A stretch of 33,313 nt of DNA from an uncultured Porphyromonadaceae bacterium. GTDB lineage: Bacteria; Bacteroidota; Bacteroidia; Bacteroidales; Muribaculaceae. The first letter of the stretch is position 1, and every line of letters starts with the position of its first letter. Below, piece after piece: positions 18,984 to 28,066 of the stretch. Under the pieces are notes generated by a model, which saw nothing but the letters and a program-made list of their open reading frames with translations, ran no database searches and was not told the DNA's origin. The stretch covers positions 1 to 33,313 of the forward strand of contig UROS01000004.1 of assembly GCA_900549445.1 (NCBI GenBank). The letters run 5' to 3'. The position numbers were made by a program, and so were the translations under genes.

Positions 18984-19009
18984 CGCAGCCGGCCTTCGAG
19001 CCGGCTGCG
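18984..19009 (+). terminator. Terminator-like hairpin at the end of the xylan operon
   Basis: CGCAGCCGGC (18984-18993) pairs perfectly with GCCGGCTGCG (19000-19009) around a six-base loop, 31 bases after the GH43 stop codon. Only a short T-run follows. The rest of the gap (19010-19158) is AT-rich and shows no gene. Confidence 0.65.
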
Positions 19010-19158
19010 TTGCTGTATGTCAATTATTGCCGTCTGATAAAAATTTTTTACTGAGGGAGCTTGCAAAATGAAAAAATATGCCCGAGCACCGTAAATTCAG
19101 CGTTCGAGCCGCCCTTACTCCCGTCGTACAAAATTTTCGCCTTCGCTTTGAAAAAATA

Positions 19159-19202
19159 GACATTATCGCAATGGTCTCCGAATGATTCTGTATTATCTTT
19201 GC
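19159..19202 (+). promoter_or_regulatory. Promoter block of the rhamnosidase gene, repeat of 109-152
   Basis: The block contains TATCTTTG (19194-19201), a match to the -7 consensus TAnnTTTG, followed by C. It shares 41 of 44 bases with the minus-strand block at 109-152, while the sequences after the two blocks are unrelated. The ATG at 19217 lies only about 15 bases beyond the -7 box, so the transcript would have a very short leader. Confidence 0.75.
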
Positions 19203-19216
19203 AAAAACATCAAATC

Positions 19217-22159
19217 ATGTCACATTTCCGCTATATACTCTTTGGTTTTTTTCTTTCGCTGCTTCCGGTGGCCGGATTTGCATTCGACTGGGGGGAGGCA
19301 AAGTGGATCGGCCCTGCAGCCGACGACCTGCCTCTTTACGCCGACTATCTGCCGGTGTTTAAAATCGGCTGCGATTTCCGTCTTGGCGAGGGGCGGAAAG
19401 CGTCGCTCGTGTATGGTGCCGACGACCCGCGGCTTATGAACCGCAATCTCAATATCTATAATATAGCTGACCGCCCCGGAGAATCGGGCATACGGGTGGA
19501 GATAGACCGCGCCGGCAACCGTATCGCCGTGTACCGCGGCGGTTATCATCCCGGCGACGACCCCTTGAGACCTTTGGCCGTATTCGGCGCCGGAAATATT
19601 ACCGATGGCGTGAACCACCTTCAGGTCACCTCGAACCTTGGCTTTACTGAAATCGCCCTCAACGGCGTGCGTCTCGGGCAAGTCGGACTAAACCCTATAG
19701 GCAACGGCGGCGATTATCTTGCGTTCCCGGTACTTGCGTCCGTGGCTGTTGAAATACCTGAAGGGAGCGGCGCTGAATTCTCGAATATCTCCGTTTCGCA
19801 TTTCCGCGAACCCGGAAATCTTATTTACCGTGCCCCGGAGGTGTTCAGAAAGTCGGCTGCAGTACCGTTGCCCGTGCGCTCCATGCCGGAGTTGAGGAGT
19901 GTGGTGACCATACCTGAAAGTAAGAAGATTAAGAGAGCCGAAGCCACCGTTACTGCCCGTGGCATCTATGATCTCAGCGTGAACGGCACACGGGTGACCG
20001 ACGATTATTTCTATCCCGGCTCTACGCAATACAACAAAACCCATCTCTGCCACACTCACGATCTGACTCCGTTGCTCCGCGGTGGCGACAACACCGTGTC
20101 GGTACAGCTCGCCGAGGGCTGGTGGAGCGGCGGCTCGACATTTGTCGGCGAGAACTGGAACTTTTTCGGCGACCGCCAGTCGTTTATCGGCGTCATCACG
20201 GTGGAGTACGCCGACGGTTCCTCCGACCGTTTCGTCACCTCACCGCTGACGTGGAGTTACAGCTCCGACGGCCCGGTGGTGGAGGGCAGCTTCTTCCAGG
20301 GCGAGATCTACGACGCCAGCCGCGCCGGCGACGGGGACAGCCGCGTGTGGAAGCCCGCTGTTGAAATCGCCGTTGATTCCACTGTATGCAAAGGCGTGGG
20401 CGACTGGGACGCAATAGATTTCCGCCTGTCGTTCGGTGACCGCGTGCGTGCGGTCGACACTATCTCAGCCCGTGCCGTGACCGAACCGCGCCCCGGGGTG
20501 TATGTCTATGATATGGGACAGAATATGGCGGCACTCCCCCTCGTGTCGTTCCCGCGGCTGAAGTGTGGCGATGAGGTGACCCTGCGTTATGCCGAAGTGC
20601 TGTACCCCGACATGCCGCGCTATGCCTCGCAGAAGGGGATGATTATGACTGAAAACCTTCGTGCCGCCATGTGCCGCGACATTTATCGCGCCTCGGGTGC
20701 GCGGAATGAGTCGTTTTCGCCTCGTTTCACCCTCCACGGCTTCCGCTATATGGAAATTACCGGCCTGCCTGCTCCGCTTCCGCTCGATTCGGTGCGGGCT
20801 GTCCGCATAAGCTCTATTGACCGGCTCAAAGCGGGCTATGAGTGTTCCGACACGCTCGTAAACCGTTTGTGGGACAATATCTGCCGCTCCACGCTGTCGA
20901 ATTTCGTGTCGATTCCTACCGACTGCCCGCAGCGCAACGAGCGTCTCGGGTGGATGGGCGATATATCGGTATTTGCTCCGACAGCGACTAAAATTGCCGA
21001 CGTGTCGTCAATTCTCGCCCAGTATCTCGCCTCGGTGCGCGACTGTCAGCGCCCCGACGGCAAGTTCCCCGACGTTGCGCCTACCGGCTTCGGTTTCGGC
21101 GGAATGCTCTGGGGCAGCGCAGGTATCACCGTGCCTGCGGAACATTTCCGCCAGTATGCCGACACCGTTATGCTGCGCGAGCATTATCCCGCCATGAAAC
21201 GCTACATCGGTTATCTTTTCAGTAAAACCATGGAGCCCGACTCCGGTATCATTGTGCAGGATCGTGTATGGGGCGACCTCGCCGACTGGCTCAGCCCGGA
21301 GTACGACCGCACCGACAAGTCGCTTCTTTGGGAATGTTATCTAATCTACGATCTCAGGCTTATGGCAGAGATGGCCTCGGTGCTCGGTGAAGAAAAAGAT
21401 GCTCGGCATTACCGCATGCTTGAGAAAAAACGGCGTGGTTTCTTTGAAAAAGTTTATGTGGATCCCGCCATGGGAAAACTCCGCTACTCAAGCTTCGGTG
21501 GCGAACGCGAGGGAAAGCCTGTTGACTCCCAGGCCGCCTACGCTCTCGCCCTGACACTCGCAGACCCCGGCAATCCGGTTTTTGCGAGCTGTCTTGTCGA
21601 CGCCGTGGAGCGCGAGAATGTAGCCGACGACGGAACCGTCTGCCCTCCCTATTCGCTCATGACCGGTTTTATAGGCACGGCCTGGATAATGGATGCTCTC
21701 TCCATGACCGGAAACGCGGCAACCGCCTACCGTCTGCTGACTTCGCGCAACTATCCGTCGTGGCTCTATCCCGTGACTCAGGGTGCCACCACGGTGTGGG
21801 AGCGCCTGAACTCCTATACCCATAAGGACGGTTTCGGAAGCAACAACAGCATGAATTCTTTCAATCACTATTCGTTCGGCTCCGTGGGAAACTGGCTCCT
21901 GACCCGCTCGGCAGGGCTGAACAAAACCGGCGCCGACAGCATCGTGATTGCCCCCGAACCTGATCCGACCGGCTCGATAACGTGGGCCCGGGGCTGGCTC
22001 GATATGAACGCCGGACGTGTGGAATGCTCCTGGCGGTCAGACGGTAACCGCGTGACCTACGAAATTACCGTGCCTGAAGGAGTAAAGGCACAGTTCATGT
22101 CCTCCCGAGAAGAAATCGAACTTCCGTCGGGCAGACATACATTCAGCCGGCCGCTGTAA
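19217..22159 (+). CDS. GH78 alpha-L-rhamnosidase, secreted
   Basis: Secreted enzyme of 980 residues that removes terminal alpha-L-rhamnose. It has a signal peptide (about 1-22, ending GFA), a LamG-like N-terminal segment, the rhamnosidase N-terminal beta domains (YVYDMGQNM), and the (alpha/alpha)6 barrel. The GH78 acid cluster DCPQRNERLGWMGD is intact, with D569, E575 and D582. E862 in TTVWERLNS matches the second catalytic glutamate. I chose the ATG at 19217 because a TTG 18 bases upstream lies inside the -7 box. Rhamnose is not a xylan sugar, and the gene has its own promoter, so it is probably independent of the xylan operon and acts on pectin or plant glycosides. It converges on the next gene with a 14-base gap. 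Confidence 0.92.
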   Translation: MSHFRYILFGFFLSLLPVAGFAFDWGEAKWIGPAADDLPLYADYLPVFKIGCDFRLGEGRKASLVYGADDPRLMNRNLNIYNIADRPGESGIRVEIDRAGNRIAVYRGGYHPGDDPLRPLAVFGAGNITDGVNHLQVTSNLGFTEIALNGVRLGQVGLNPIGNGGDYLAFPVLASVAVEIPEGSGAEFSNISVSHFREPGNLIYRAPEVFRKSAAVPLPVRSMPELRSVVTIPESKKIKRAEATVTARGIYDLSVNGTRVTDDYFYPGSTQYNKTHLCHTHDLTPLLRGGDNTVSVQLAEGWWSGGSTFVGENWNFFGDRQSFIGVITVEYADGSSDRFVTSPLTWSYSSDGPVVEGSFFQGEIYDASRAGDGDSRVWKPAVEIAVDSTVCKGVGDWDAIDFRLSFGDRVRAVDTISARAVTEPRPGVYVYDMGQNMAALPLVSFPRLKCGDEVTLRYAEVLYPDMPRYASQKGMIMTENLRAAMCRDIYRASGARNESFSPRFTLHGFRYMEITGLPAPLPLDSVRAVRISSIDRLKAGYECSDTLVNRLWDNICRSTLSNFVSIPTDCPQRNERLGWMGDISVFAPTATKIADVSSILAQYLASVRDCQRPDGKFPDVAPTGFGFGGMLWGSAGITVPAEHFRQYADTVMLREHYPAMKRYIGYLFSKTMEPDSGIIVQDRVWGDLADWLSPEYDRTDKSLLWECYLIYDLRLMAEMASVLGEEKDARHYRMLEKKRRGFFEKVYVDPAMGKLRYSSFGGEREGKPVDSQAAYALALTLADPGNPVFASCLVDAVERENVADDGTVCPPYSLMTGFIGTAWIMDALSMTGNAATAYRLLTSRNYPSWLYPVTQGATTVWERLNSYTHKDGFGSNNSMNSFNHYSFGSVGNWLLTRSAGLNKTGADSIVIAPEPDPTGSITWARGWLDMNAGRVECSWRSDGNRVTYEITVPEGVKAQFMSSREEIELPSGRHTFSRPL

Positions 22160-22173
22160 GAAGTTGTCTCAGG

Positions 22174-25065
22174 TTACTGGAACGGGCATTTGCGGAGCAC
22201 CGGCCCCGACGATGTTATGTCCCAGACGTTGGTAAAGTCGAAATCTTCATATTTGCCTTTGTTGCCGACGTCGTTCTTGCCGACTTTGGTAGATGAGGGC
22301 CAGCCCCCGCCGGTGCCGTCTACGTAGTAGTTGTGGCTGTGGTGGAAGAGCGAGCCGGAATGGTGGGTGCCGATTATGGCGTTGCCGTGATGCACGCGGC
22401 CGCTGTTGAACGTACGGTAGGTGTTGGTATAGCTCGCCGCATAGCCAAGTATGCCGCCGGTGTCGTCTTTTTGGTCTGAGGTTATTTCCCCCGTGTTGTA
22501 GCAGTCGCGGATGGAGTTGCTGTAGCCGGTAAGAGATCCGGAATGAAGATGTCCGGCCACTCCTCCGAGATGTACTGATTTGTCGGCACACGATATGGTG
22601 CCGGAGTTCATCGACTGTTCTATATGACCCACGTTCGTCTCGTCGCGGTTTCCGAAATCACCGACCACGCCGCCTATCGCATACTGCGCGCCGGACGAGT
22701 GGACGGCGCCGTGGTTGGCGCAGTTCTGCAGCTGAGGGCGGGGATGGTTGAAGTGGCCGACTATGCCTCCCACCGAGAAGCTGCTGCCGCCGGTGCCGCT
22801 GATTTCGCCGCTGTTGCCGCATTCCGAGATGCGGTAAACGTTTGTGGTGTATGTGCTTTGGGTACCGAAATAGGCTACAATACCCGCAGGGCCGCCACCG
22901 GTCACGGCGCCTCCGTTATAGCAGCGTTCAATGTGGAGATATTCATCTCCTCCGGTGCCCGCCTGTCCGCAGACGCCGCCGGTGTAGCCTGTTCCCTGTA
23001 TGGTGCCGAGGTTGACACAGTCCGAAACGGAGCACTTGCCCGCGCATACGGCAATTATACCTCCGGCCTTGCTTTTCGAGGTCACCGTGCCTGTAAACGC
23101 ACAGTTATATGCAGTAGCGTTGAGGTTCGCAACGACGCCCGCGGCGTCACCTTCGGTCGATGTGACGGCAGCCGACGAACTGACGCCCTCTATAACTCCC
23201 GCGATGCTTCCCGCAACTCCTCCGGCATTTCTCGATGCCCTGACCACGCCGCTGAAGCAGCTTTCGATATCCTTTGCCGCCGGTATGGATGATTTCAGGT
23301 TAAAGCGTTTGCCGCCGTCAATGAATCCCGACTCAACCCGGCCGAACACTCCTCCTGCGTTCTGGTCGGTGGCCTCGACCCGCATGGTGGCGGAGGTGAA
23401 ATCTATGCGGTAAGGATTGAAGGCGTCGATATGAGAGGCGTAGCCTATGGCTCCCCCTACGTCGGTCTTGCCGTGGACGTTGACGGCTATCTCCACTTTC
23501 GCCTGCAGGTTGGCTTTGCCGTAGTTGCTGTCGAAATAGCCTATGAGACCGCCTACATACTGGTCGCCCTTGACTTCGGCGTCGGCCGATGATTTCACCA
23601 CGTAGCGCGAGCTGCGGTCTGAGCCGTTGAATACGAGCACTGCGCCGTTGTGGCGGAAGCCGGCGTAGCCGAAAAATCCGCCCACGGAAATGCTGCCGTT
23701 CACAACCGACGAAAGTACGGCTGAGCTTACGGTCAGATTGCTTACAAAAGCATGACCCGCAAGCGCACCTACATCCTGGGTTCCGCGTACAGGTGCCTTG
23801 ATGTTGATACCGCTTATGGTTGAGCGGCCCTCGGGTTCGAGAAATCCGGCGAGACCGCCTACGTATTTCGTGCCGTAAATGACCTTTACAGAACTGCTCT
23901 CCGTGTCGACGCTATGCTCGAGTGTGATGTTTGAGAGAGTAACCGGGCCGTCGGTGACGCATTTGCCCACGATGCCGCCCACGCATTCACCGCCTGTTAA
24001 GGAGAATATGTGGTCAGGAGTGCTCACTCCGTCAACTTTCAGCATTCCGGTGCAGTGGCTTCCCGCCAGCAGGGCGGTGCCGTTGCCACTCGCTTCGGTG
24101 CAGCTTACGGCGAGTGAGTTGATACGGATTTTTTTCATGATAAGGTCGCCGTCAGAGCTTCCTACGAGACCTCCTACACCCGGGCCGGAGGCCGTGACGG
24201 TGCCCTGGAGGGTTATGTTCTCAAATGTATTCTGTCCGCGGGCGGAACCGGCTATTATACCGGTGTTTCCGGCGGCGTTGATAATCATTGCCGACGACAT
24301 TGTGAGGTTTTTCACCGTTGCGGAGTATAGTTCCTTGAAAAGTCCCACTCCGGAATCAGCCGTCGGATCCGATGCTCCCTGATAGATGAGCGAGCGCAGT
24401 TCATGTCCGCCGCCGTCGTAAGTGCCTGAGAAGGTGACAGGCGCCCATACGTGTCCGTCGATTATCATGCTGCGGCGCGGAAGGTCGAACGATTCCGTCT
24501 GGCGGAAATAGCGGCCGTAGGCATGGTCGGGATCTTCTTCCAGGTACCACAGCAGGGTCAGGAAGTCTCCGTCGTCGTTGATAAGATAGGGGTCGTCGGC
24601 GGTTCCCGAACCCTGCAGGTCGTCGTATGTCATCTGCGCGGCTGTATATTCGCTGCCAACGTTGTCTTTGAAGGCCACGCGGCGCATTCTTATGTCGGGC
24701 AGTCCGTCGCCGGTCACGCTCAGATAATAGTCGCCGTCGGGGATGTCGGTTTCACCTATGGCTATGGAGCATGTATAGGCGTAGCGTGAACCCTGCACCT
24801 GCAGCTGCGGGTTGTGGACGATGCCTCCCGAAAAGGTGAGGCGGCGCTTCGCGGCAGGATTCTCGAGTACGAATTCAAGTCCCGAATGTTCGCGGGTGTC
24901 GGTGCCGGTGCGGTCACCCAGATGGAGTATGGTTATGCGGTTGCCGCTTACGTCGGTAGAGATGTTGCCGTTTACGGGCTGGAAATCGCCGTTGTCGTCG
25001 CTGCATGCCGTGAAGCCTGCCAGTGCGGCTACTAAGAGTGATATAAGAAGAAGTCTGCGGATCAT
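22174..25065 (-). CDS. GLUG-repeat surface lipoprotein (second of the pair)
   Basis: Lipoprotein of 963 residues; the lipobox cysteine at 21 is followed by SDDNGD, a surface-export-type signal. After an immunoglobulin-like N-terminal segment comes the entry element DPYLINDDGDFLTLLWYL and GTYDGGGHELRSL, then about 19 GLUG-type repeats (VGGIVG-like turns) that form a beta-helix, ending in VWDITSSGPVLRKCPF. I chose the ATG at 25065 for its lipoprotein signal; it overlaps the upstream stop codon by four bases (ATGA). The in-frame extension further upstream has the composition of a shadow frame. GLUG proteins are often adhesins or surface binding proteins, and no enzymatic motif was found. Function unknown. 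Confidence 0.85.
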   Translation of the reverse strand: MIRRLLLISLLVAALAGFTACSDDNGDFQPVNGNISTDVSGNRITILHLGDRTGTDTREHSGLEFVLENPAAKRRLTFSGGIVHNPQLQVQGSRYAYTCSIAIGETDIPDGDYYLSVTGDGLPDIRMRRVAFKDNVGSEYTAAQMTYDDLQGSGTADDPYLINDDGDFLTLLWYLEEDPDHAYGRYFRQTESFDLPRRSMIIDGHVWAPVTFSGTYDGGGHELRSLIYQGASDPTADSGVGLFKELYSATVKNLTMSSAMIINAAGNTGIIAGSARGQNTFENITLQGTVTASGPGVGGLVGSSDGDLIMKKIRINSLAVSCTEASGNGTALLAGSHCTGMLKVDGVSTPDHIFSLTGGECVGGIVGKCVTDGPVTLSNITLEHSVDTESSSVKVIYGTKYVGGLAGFLEPEGRSTISGINIKAPVRGTQDVGALAGHAFVSNLTVSSAVLSSVVNGSISVGGFFGYAGFRHNGAVLVFNGSDRSSRYVVKSSADAEVKGDQYVGGLIGYFDSNYGKANLQAKVEIAVNVHGKTDVGGAIGYASHIDAFNPYRIDFTSATMRVEATDQNAGGVFGRVESGFIDGGKRFNLKSSIPAAKDIESCFSGVVRASRNAGGVAGSIAGVIEGVSSSAAVTSTEGDAAGVVANLNATAYNCAFTGTVTSKSKAGGIIAVCAGKCSVSDCVNLGTIQGTGYTGGVCGQAGTGGDEYLHIERCYNGGAVTGGGPAGIVAYFGTQSTYTTNVYRISECGNSGEISGTGGSSFSVGGIVGHFNHPRPQLQNCANHGAVHSSGAQYAIGGVVGDFGNRDETNVGHIEQSMNSGTISCADKSVHLGGVAGHLHSGSLTGYSNSIRDCYNTGEITSDQKDDTGGILGYAASYTNTYRTFNSGRVHHGNAIIGTHHSGSLFHHSHNYYVDGTGGGWPSSTKVGKNDVGNKGKYEDFDFTNVWDITSSGPVLRKCPFQ

Positions 25066-27917
25066 AAGTTTTGCATTTCTGATATGTTGGGAATGGGGAA
25101 GGGGAGGGCGCCGAGCGTCCACACTGCGTCGGAGCCGATGGAGAAGCCGAGTGCCGTAAAGGTCTCTGTTTTGCCCATTGCGGCGGTAGATACGTTGCTG
25201 AATCCGGTGTCGCCGGTCACGGCGTCGCCCTTGAGCGACGGATCGGCGTAGATGCACTGGTAGATGGCGTTGTCGCGCGACATTGAGGGATGGGCCACGA
25301 GCCCTATGCAGTGGTTCACGTTGCAGTGACGCCCAATGTCGCCGGCAAACTCGTTTTCGCCCGCGCTGACGGTGCTGAGACAGTCGTAGATGACGCTGCC
25401 GTCGCAGAGCCGTCCTGCTATCGCGGCGGTATGGCCGGCGTCGGAACCGCTCACGCTGCGGGCGTTGATGCACTGCGATATTATTACGGCGTTTGTCTCG
25501 AATTTGGTGCAGCTCTTCACTATGGCGTTGACGCCGCCCACGAGCGCCGCCGCGGCGCCTGCCATCACGAAGGCGGTGGCCGTGCCGCCGGAGGCGACTT
25601 CGGCGCCGATCAGTGCCACGGTGCTCACTGCTACAGCCACGCCCGCTATCACGGTGTGGACTATCTCTTTGGTATGCTCGATTTCCTCGAGTTTCTCGGC
25701 GCGCTGTTCGCGCTTTTCGTTGATTGTCTCGTTGAAAATATCGTCGTTGCCTTCAAGGGCGTACCATTCCATCAGGCGCTCAACGTTGCTGTTGGCGGCT
25801 TCCGCAAGCGATGCGCTTCCGAAATTGGTCATTTCGGCGCTGCATGCGGCGCGCAGCGTGCCGAGCAAGGCGGTGTTCGTATCGGAAATCCGGGCTGCTT
25901 TCTCTGTCATATCTTTTTCGAGTGCTTCTTCGGCCTCGGGGTTGAGGAGTTCGTCGATGCCGAAGCCGAGCAGCACGTAGTCGGTGATCTGCAGGCTGAC
26001 GTCGAAACCCGTCTCAACGAGCTTGATGGTGATTTCCACAGCTTCGGCCATCTCCACGGCGCTTTCCAGAACGGCGAGCGACGGCCCGGCGAGCGCCATT
26101 ACGCATTCCAGTGTGCCTACCACGCACTCGGCGATGTCGAGCCCTGTCCATTTGCGCGGTTCGCCTATGTCGCCCACGATGCCGCCCGAGTATCCCGAGC
26201 CGCCTTCAATGTTTCCGTAGTTGGCGCAGTAGTGGATTACGGTGTTGTTGCCGCACAGGCCGGCTATGCCGCCGGCGCGTCCGGACGGCGCGGTGATTTT
26301 ACCGGAATTCTGGTTCACGGCGAGGGATCCCCAGGTGCATTTGCCTATTATGCCGCCGGCACGCGAGCCGGTTACTCTGACGGTGCCTGAGTTGAACGAA
26401 TTATGAATCACGGAGAGCGATGCCGCGCCGCATATACCTCCGGCATAGTCGGCGGCGGTGACTGTGCCGGTGTTGCAGACCGAATATCCGCCGGCCTGCG
26501 CCTCTCCTATGGCTCCGCCCACAAAGCGGCTGCCGCTTACGGTGCCGCTGTTTGTGCAGTAGCGGAGCACGCTCTGGTTATATAGGAACGATTCCGATTC
26601 CGAGCCGCGCACACGGGTGCTGCCTATGATGCCGCCCACGCCTTCGAACCCGCTTACGGAGCCGCTGTTCTCGCATCCCGTTATCCAGGAGTAGCCCGAG
26701 CCGCCAGCAATGCCGCCGGTGCCTGTGCCCGGCAGCCCGTCGGATGTCTGCGCCGGGCCTGTTATCGCGGCTGTATTGCGGCTGCCCACAACCTGAAGAG
26801 TGTCGGCGGTTCCTACGATACCGCCCACGCCCGAGGCACGCCCGGTGACAGTGGAGCTGTTTTCGCAGCCCGACACCATGAGAGCCGAATAGAGTCCGGC
26901 GCCTCCGAACAGACCGCCGACGTTCATGCCGCCGCTTACGCTGCCTCCATCCATGGTGCAGTCTGCCAGGAGCGCCGTGGTGTGCATGTCGATCGCTCCG
27001 AGGATGCCTCCGAGCATGGCGCTTGAGGCATTGCCCTTAACGTTACATCCCGTGAGGCCGCAGTTTGTTATTGTGGCGCTTCCGCGGATATTGTCGCCCG
27101 AGCTGATTACAGCTCCTGCCACGGTGCCTACGGCATATTGACCTTCCACGGTGCAGTTCTGCATGCGGAGACTGTCGATGGCGGCGTTGAACAGGAATCC
27201 GAAAAGGCCGACGCCGGGTGTGGAGGGACGGCTGATGGTAAGATTTTTCAGCGTATGGCCTCCGCCGCGGTAAACTCCCCGGAACGGAGTGTTGGTGTCG
27301 GCGCCTATCGGCATCCATCCGTAGTGCGAGTCGCAGCTGCGCGACATTGATTTCATGTCGATGTCGCATACCTGCTCGAAATAAGTTTCGGAGGTAATCT
27401 GCCGGTTTGAGTCGTAGTCGTTCACCGCCATCATGAGGTTGAACAGGTGGGAGGCCGACGATATTATGAAGGGGTTCTCTTTCGAGCCGAGTCCGGCGCA
27501 CTTCAGGGTGGTGTTGTAGCTGTCGATAACTTCGATTCCGCTGGCGGAGACTCTTATACGGCTGCCGAGTCCGTATTCTTCTTCCTCGCCTTTGCCGGCG
27601 GGAGAGGCGGCGAGCAGGCGGTAGACGCCGTCGCGGAGTCCGACGGTCATCTGCATCGATGAGCGGTTGCCCCGGCGCGAATGGTCGGCGCGGCGTACGA
27701 TCACCGAGCCGTCGGGCGCCAGGATACGGATGTCGACATTGCCGGTGGCAAGTCCGGCGCTTTCGTCGCCTAAAAAGAATTCGGTATAATTACCCTCGAA
27801 AGAATCGTTTCCGGGACATATTGCCGGTTCGGGCCGGTCGTCGTCGGAGCACGCCGCGAGAATCATGCAAACCACGGCGAGCACCGCGGTGAGCGGCTTA
27901 AAGCTCGCCATTTCCAT
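25062..27917 (-). CDS. GLUG-repeat surface lipoprotein with a helical, hydrophobic insert (first of the pair)
   Basis: Lipoprotein of about 951 residues. Starts at 27917 or 27911 are both possible; the frame extends upstream to 27953, but that ATG lies inside the -7 box. The lipobox (ILAAC) is followed by SDDDRPE. After an N-terminal beta domain and the entry element YRGGGHTLKNLTI come about 11 GLUG repeats. Residues about 590-803 then switch to helix-rich sequence, with a charged helix (NETINEKREQRAEKLEEIEHTK) followed by two Gly/Ala/Val-rich hydrophobic segments (about 755-772 and 780-800). Two more GLUG-like repeats and a WTLGALPFPIPN end follow. The insert looks membrane-active, as in alpha-helical pore-forming toxins, but this is a resemblance only. 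The gene overlaps its paralogue by four bases. Confidence 0.8.
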   Translation of the reverse strand: MEMASFKPLTAVLAVVCMILAACSDDDRPEPAICPGNDSFEGNYTEFFLGDESAGLATGNVDIRILAPDGSVIVRRADHSRRGNRSSMQMTVGLRDGVYRLLAASPAGKGEEEEYGLGSRIRVSASGIEVIDSYNTTLKCAGLGSKENPFIISSASHLFNLMMAVNDYDSNRQITSETYFEQVCDIDMKSMSRSCDSHYGWMPIGADTNTPFRGVYRGGGHTLKNLTISRPSTPGVGLFGFLFNAAIDSLRMQNCTVEGQYAVGTVAGAVISSGDNIRGSATITNCGLTGCNVKGNASSAMLGGILGAIDMHTTALLADCTMDGGSVSGGMNVGGLFGGAGLYSALMVSGCENSSTVTGRASGVGGIVGTADTLQVVGSRNTAAITGPAQTSDGLPGTGTGGIAGGSGYSWITGCENSGSVSGFEGVGGIIGSTRVRGSESESFLYNQSVLRYCTNSGTVSGSRFVGGAIGEAQAGGYSVCNTGTVTAADYAGGICGAASLSVIHNSFNSGTVRVTGSRAGGIIGKCTWGSLAVNQNSGKITAPSGRAGGIAGLCGNNTVIHYCANYGNIEGGSGYSGGIVGDIGEPRKWTGLDIAECVVGTLECVMALAGPSLAVLESAVEMAEAVEITIKLVETGFDVSLQITDYVLLGFGIDELLNPEAEEALEKDMTEKAARISDTNTALLGTLRAACSAEMTNFGSASLAEAANSNVERLMEWYALEGNDDIFNETINEKREQRAEKLEEIEHTKEIVHTVIAGVAVAVSTVALIGAEVASGGTATAFVMAGAAAALVGGVNAIVKSCTKFETNAVIISQCINARSVSGSDAGHTAAIAGRLCDGSVIYDCLSTVSAGENEFAGDIGRHCNVNHCIGLVAHPSMSRDNAIYQCIYADPSLKGDAVTGDTGFSNVSTAAMGKTETFTALGFSIGSDAVWTLGALPFPIPNISEMQNL

Positions 27918-27950
27918 TGCTGTGAGTTCATGTGTTGGTCTATTTGGCGT

Positions 27951-27979
27951 CAAATGTACGAAAAAGTTCCGATATTCAA
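27951..27979 (-). promoter_or_regulatory. Promoter of the GLUG lipoprotein pair
   Basis: On the minus strand a TTG (27979-27977) is followed 18 bases later by TACATTTG (27958-27951), matching the Bacteroidetes -33/-7 pattern. The expected transcript start is about 30 bases before the chosen ATG, and it rules out the frame's ATG at 27953. Confidence 0.65.
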
Positions 27980-28010
27980 GCTATTAAGGCAATAATATAT
28001 TGACGCCAAA

Positions 28011-28040
28011 CAGGGTGCACCCCCGAAGCGGCACACCCTG
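28011..28040 (-). terminator. Terminator-like hairpin after the secreted-protein gene
   Basis: CAGGGTG (28011-28017) pairs with CACCCTG (28034-28040), with extra pairing possible inside the loop. It lies 26 bases beyond the stop codon at 28067 on the minus strand and is followed there by a short T-run. It separates that gene from the GLUG pair. Confidence 0.55.
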
Positions 28041-28066
28041 CTGTAAACTCATTTCAGGAACTCAGA

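Noticed and set aside
19199..19216. TTG start for the rhamnosidase
   Set aside because: The codon overlaps the -7 promoter box and would lie upstream of any transcript start; the ATG at 19217 gives a clean signal peptide.
22200..25000. Regular repeats resembling a repeat array
   Set aside because: The periodicity is in the protein (GLUG turns), not in identical DNA units, so it is neither a CRISPR array nor a DNA satellite.
25066..25473. N-terminal extension of the second GLUG protein
   Set aside because: The extra 136 residues are Arg-rich shadow sequence overlapping the upstream gene; the lipoprotein signal starts at 25065.
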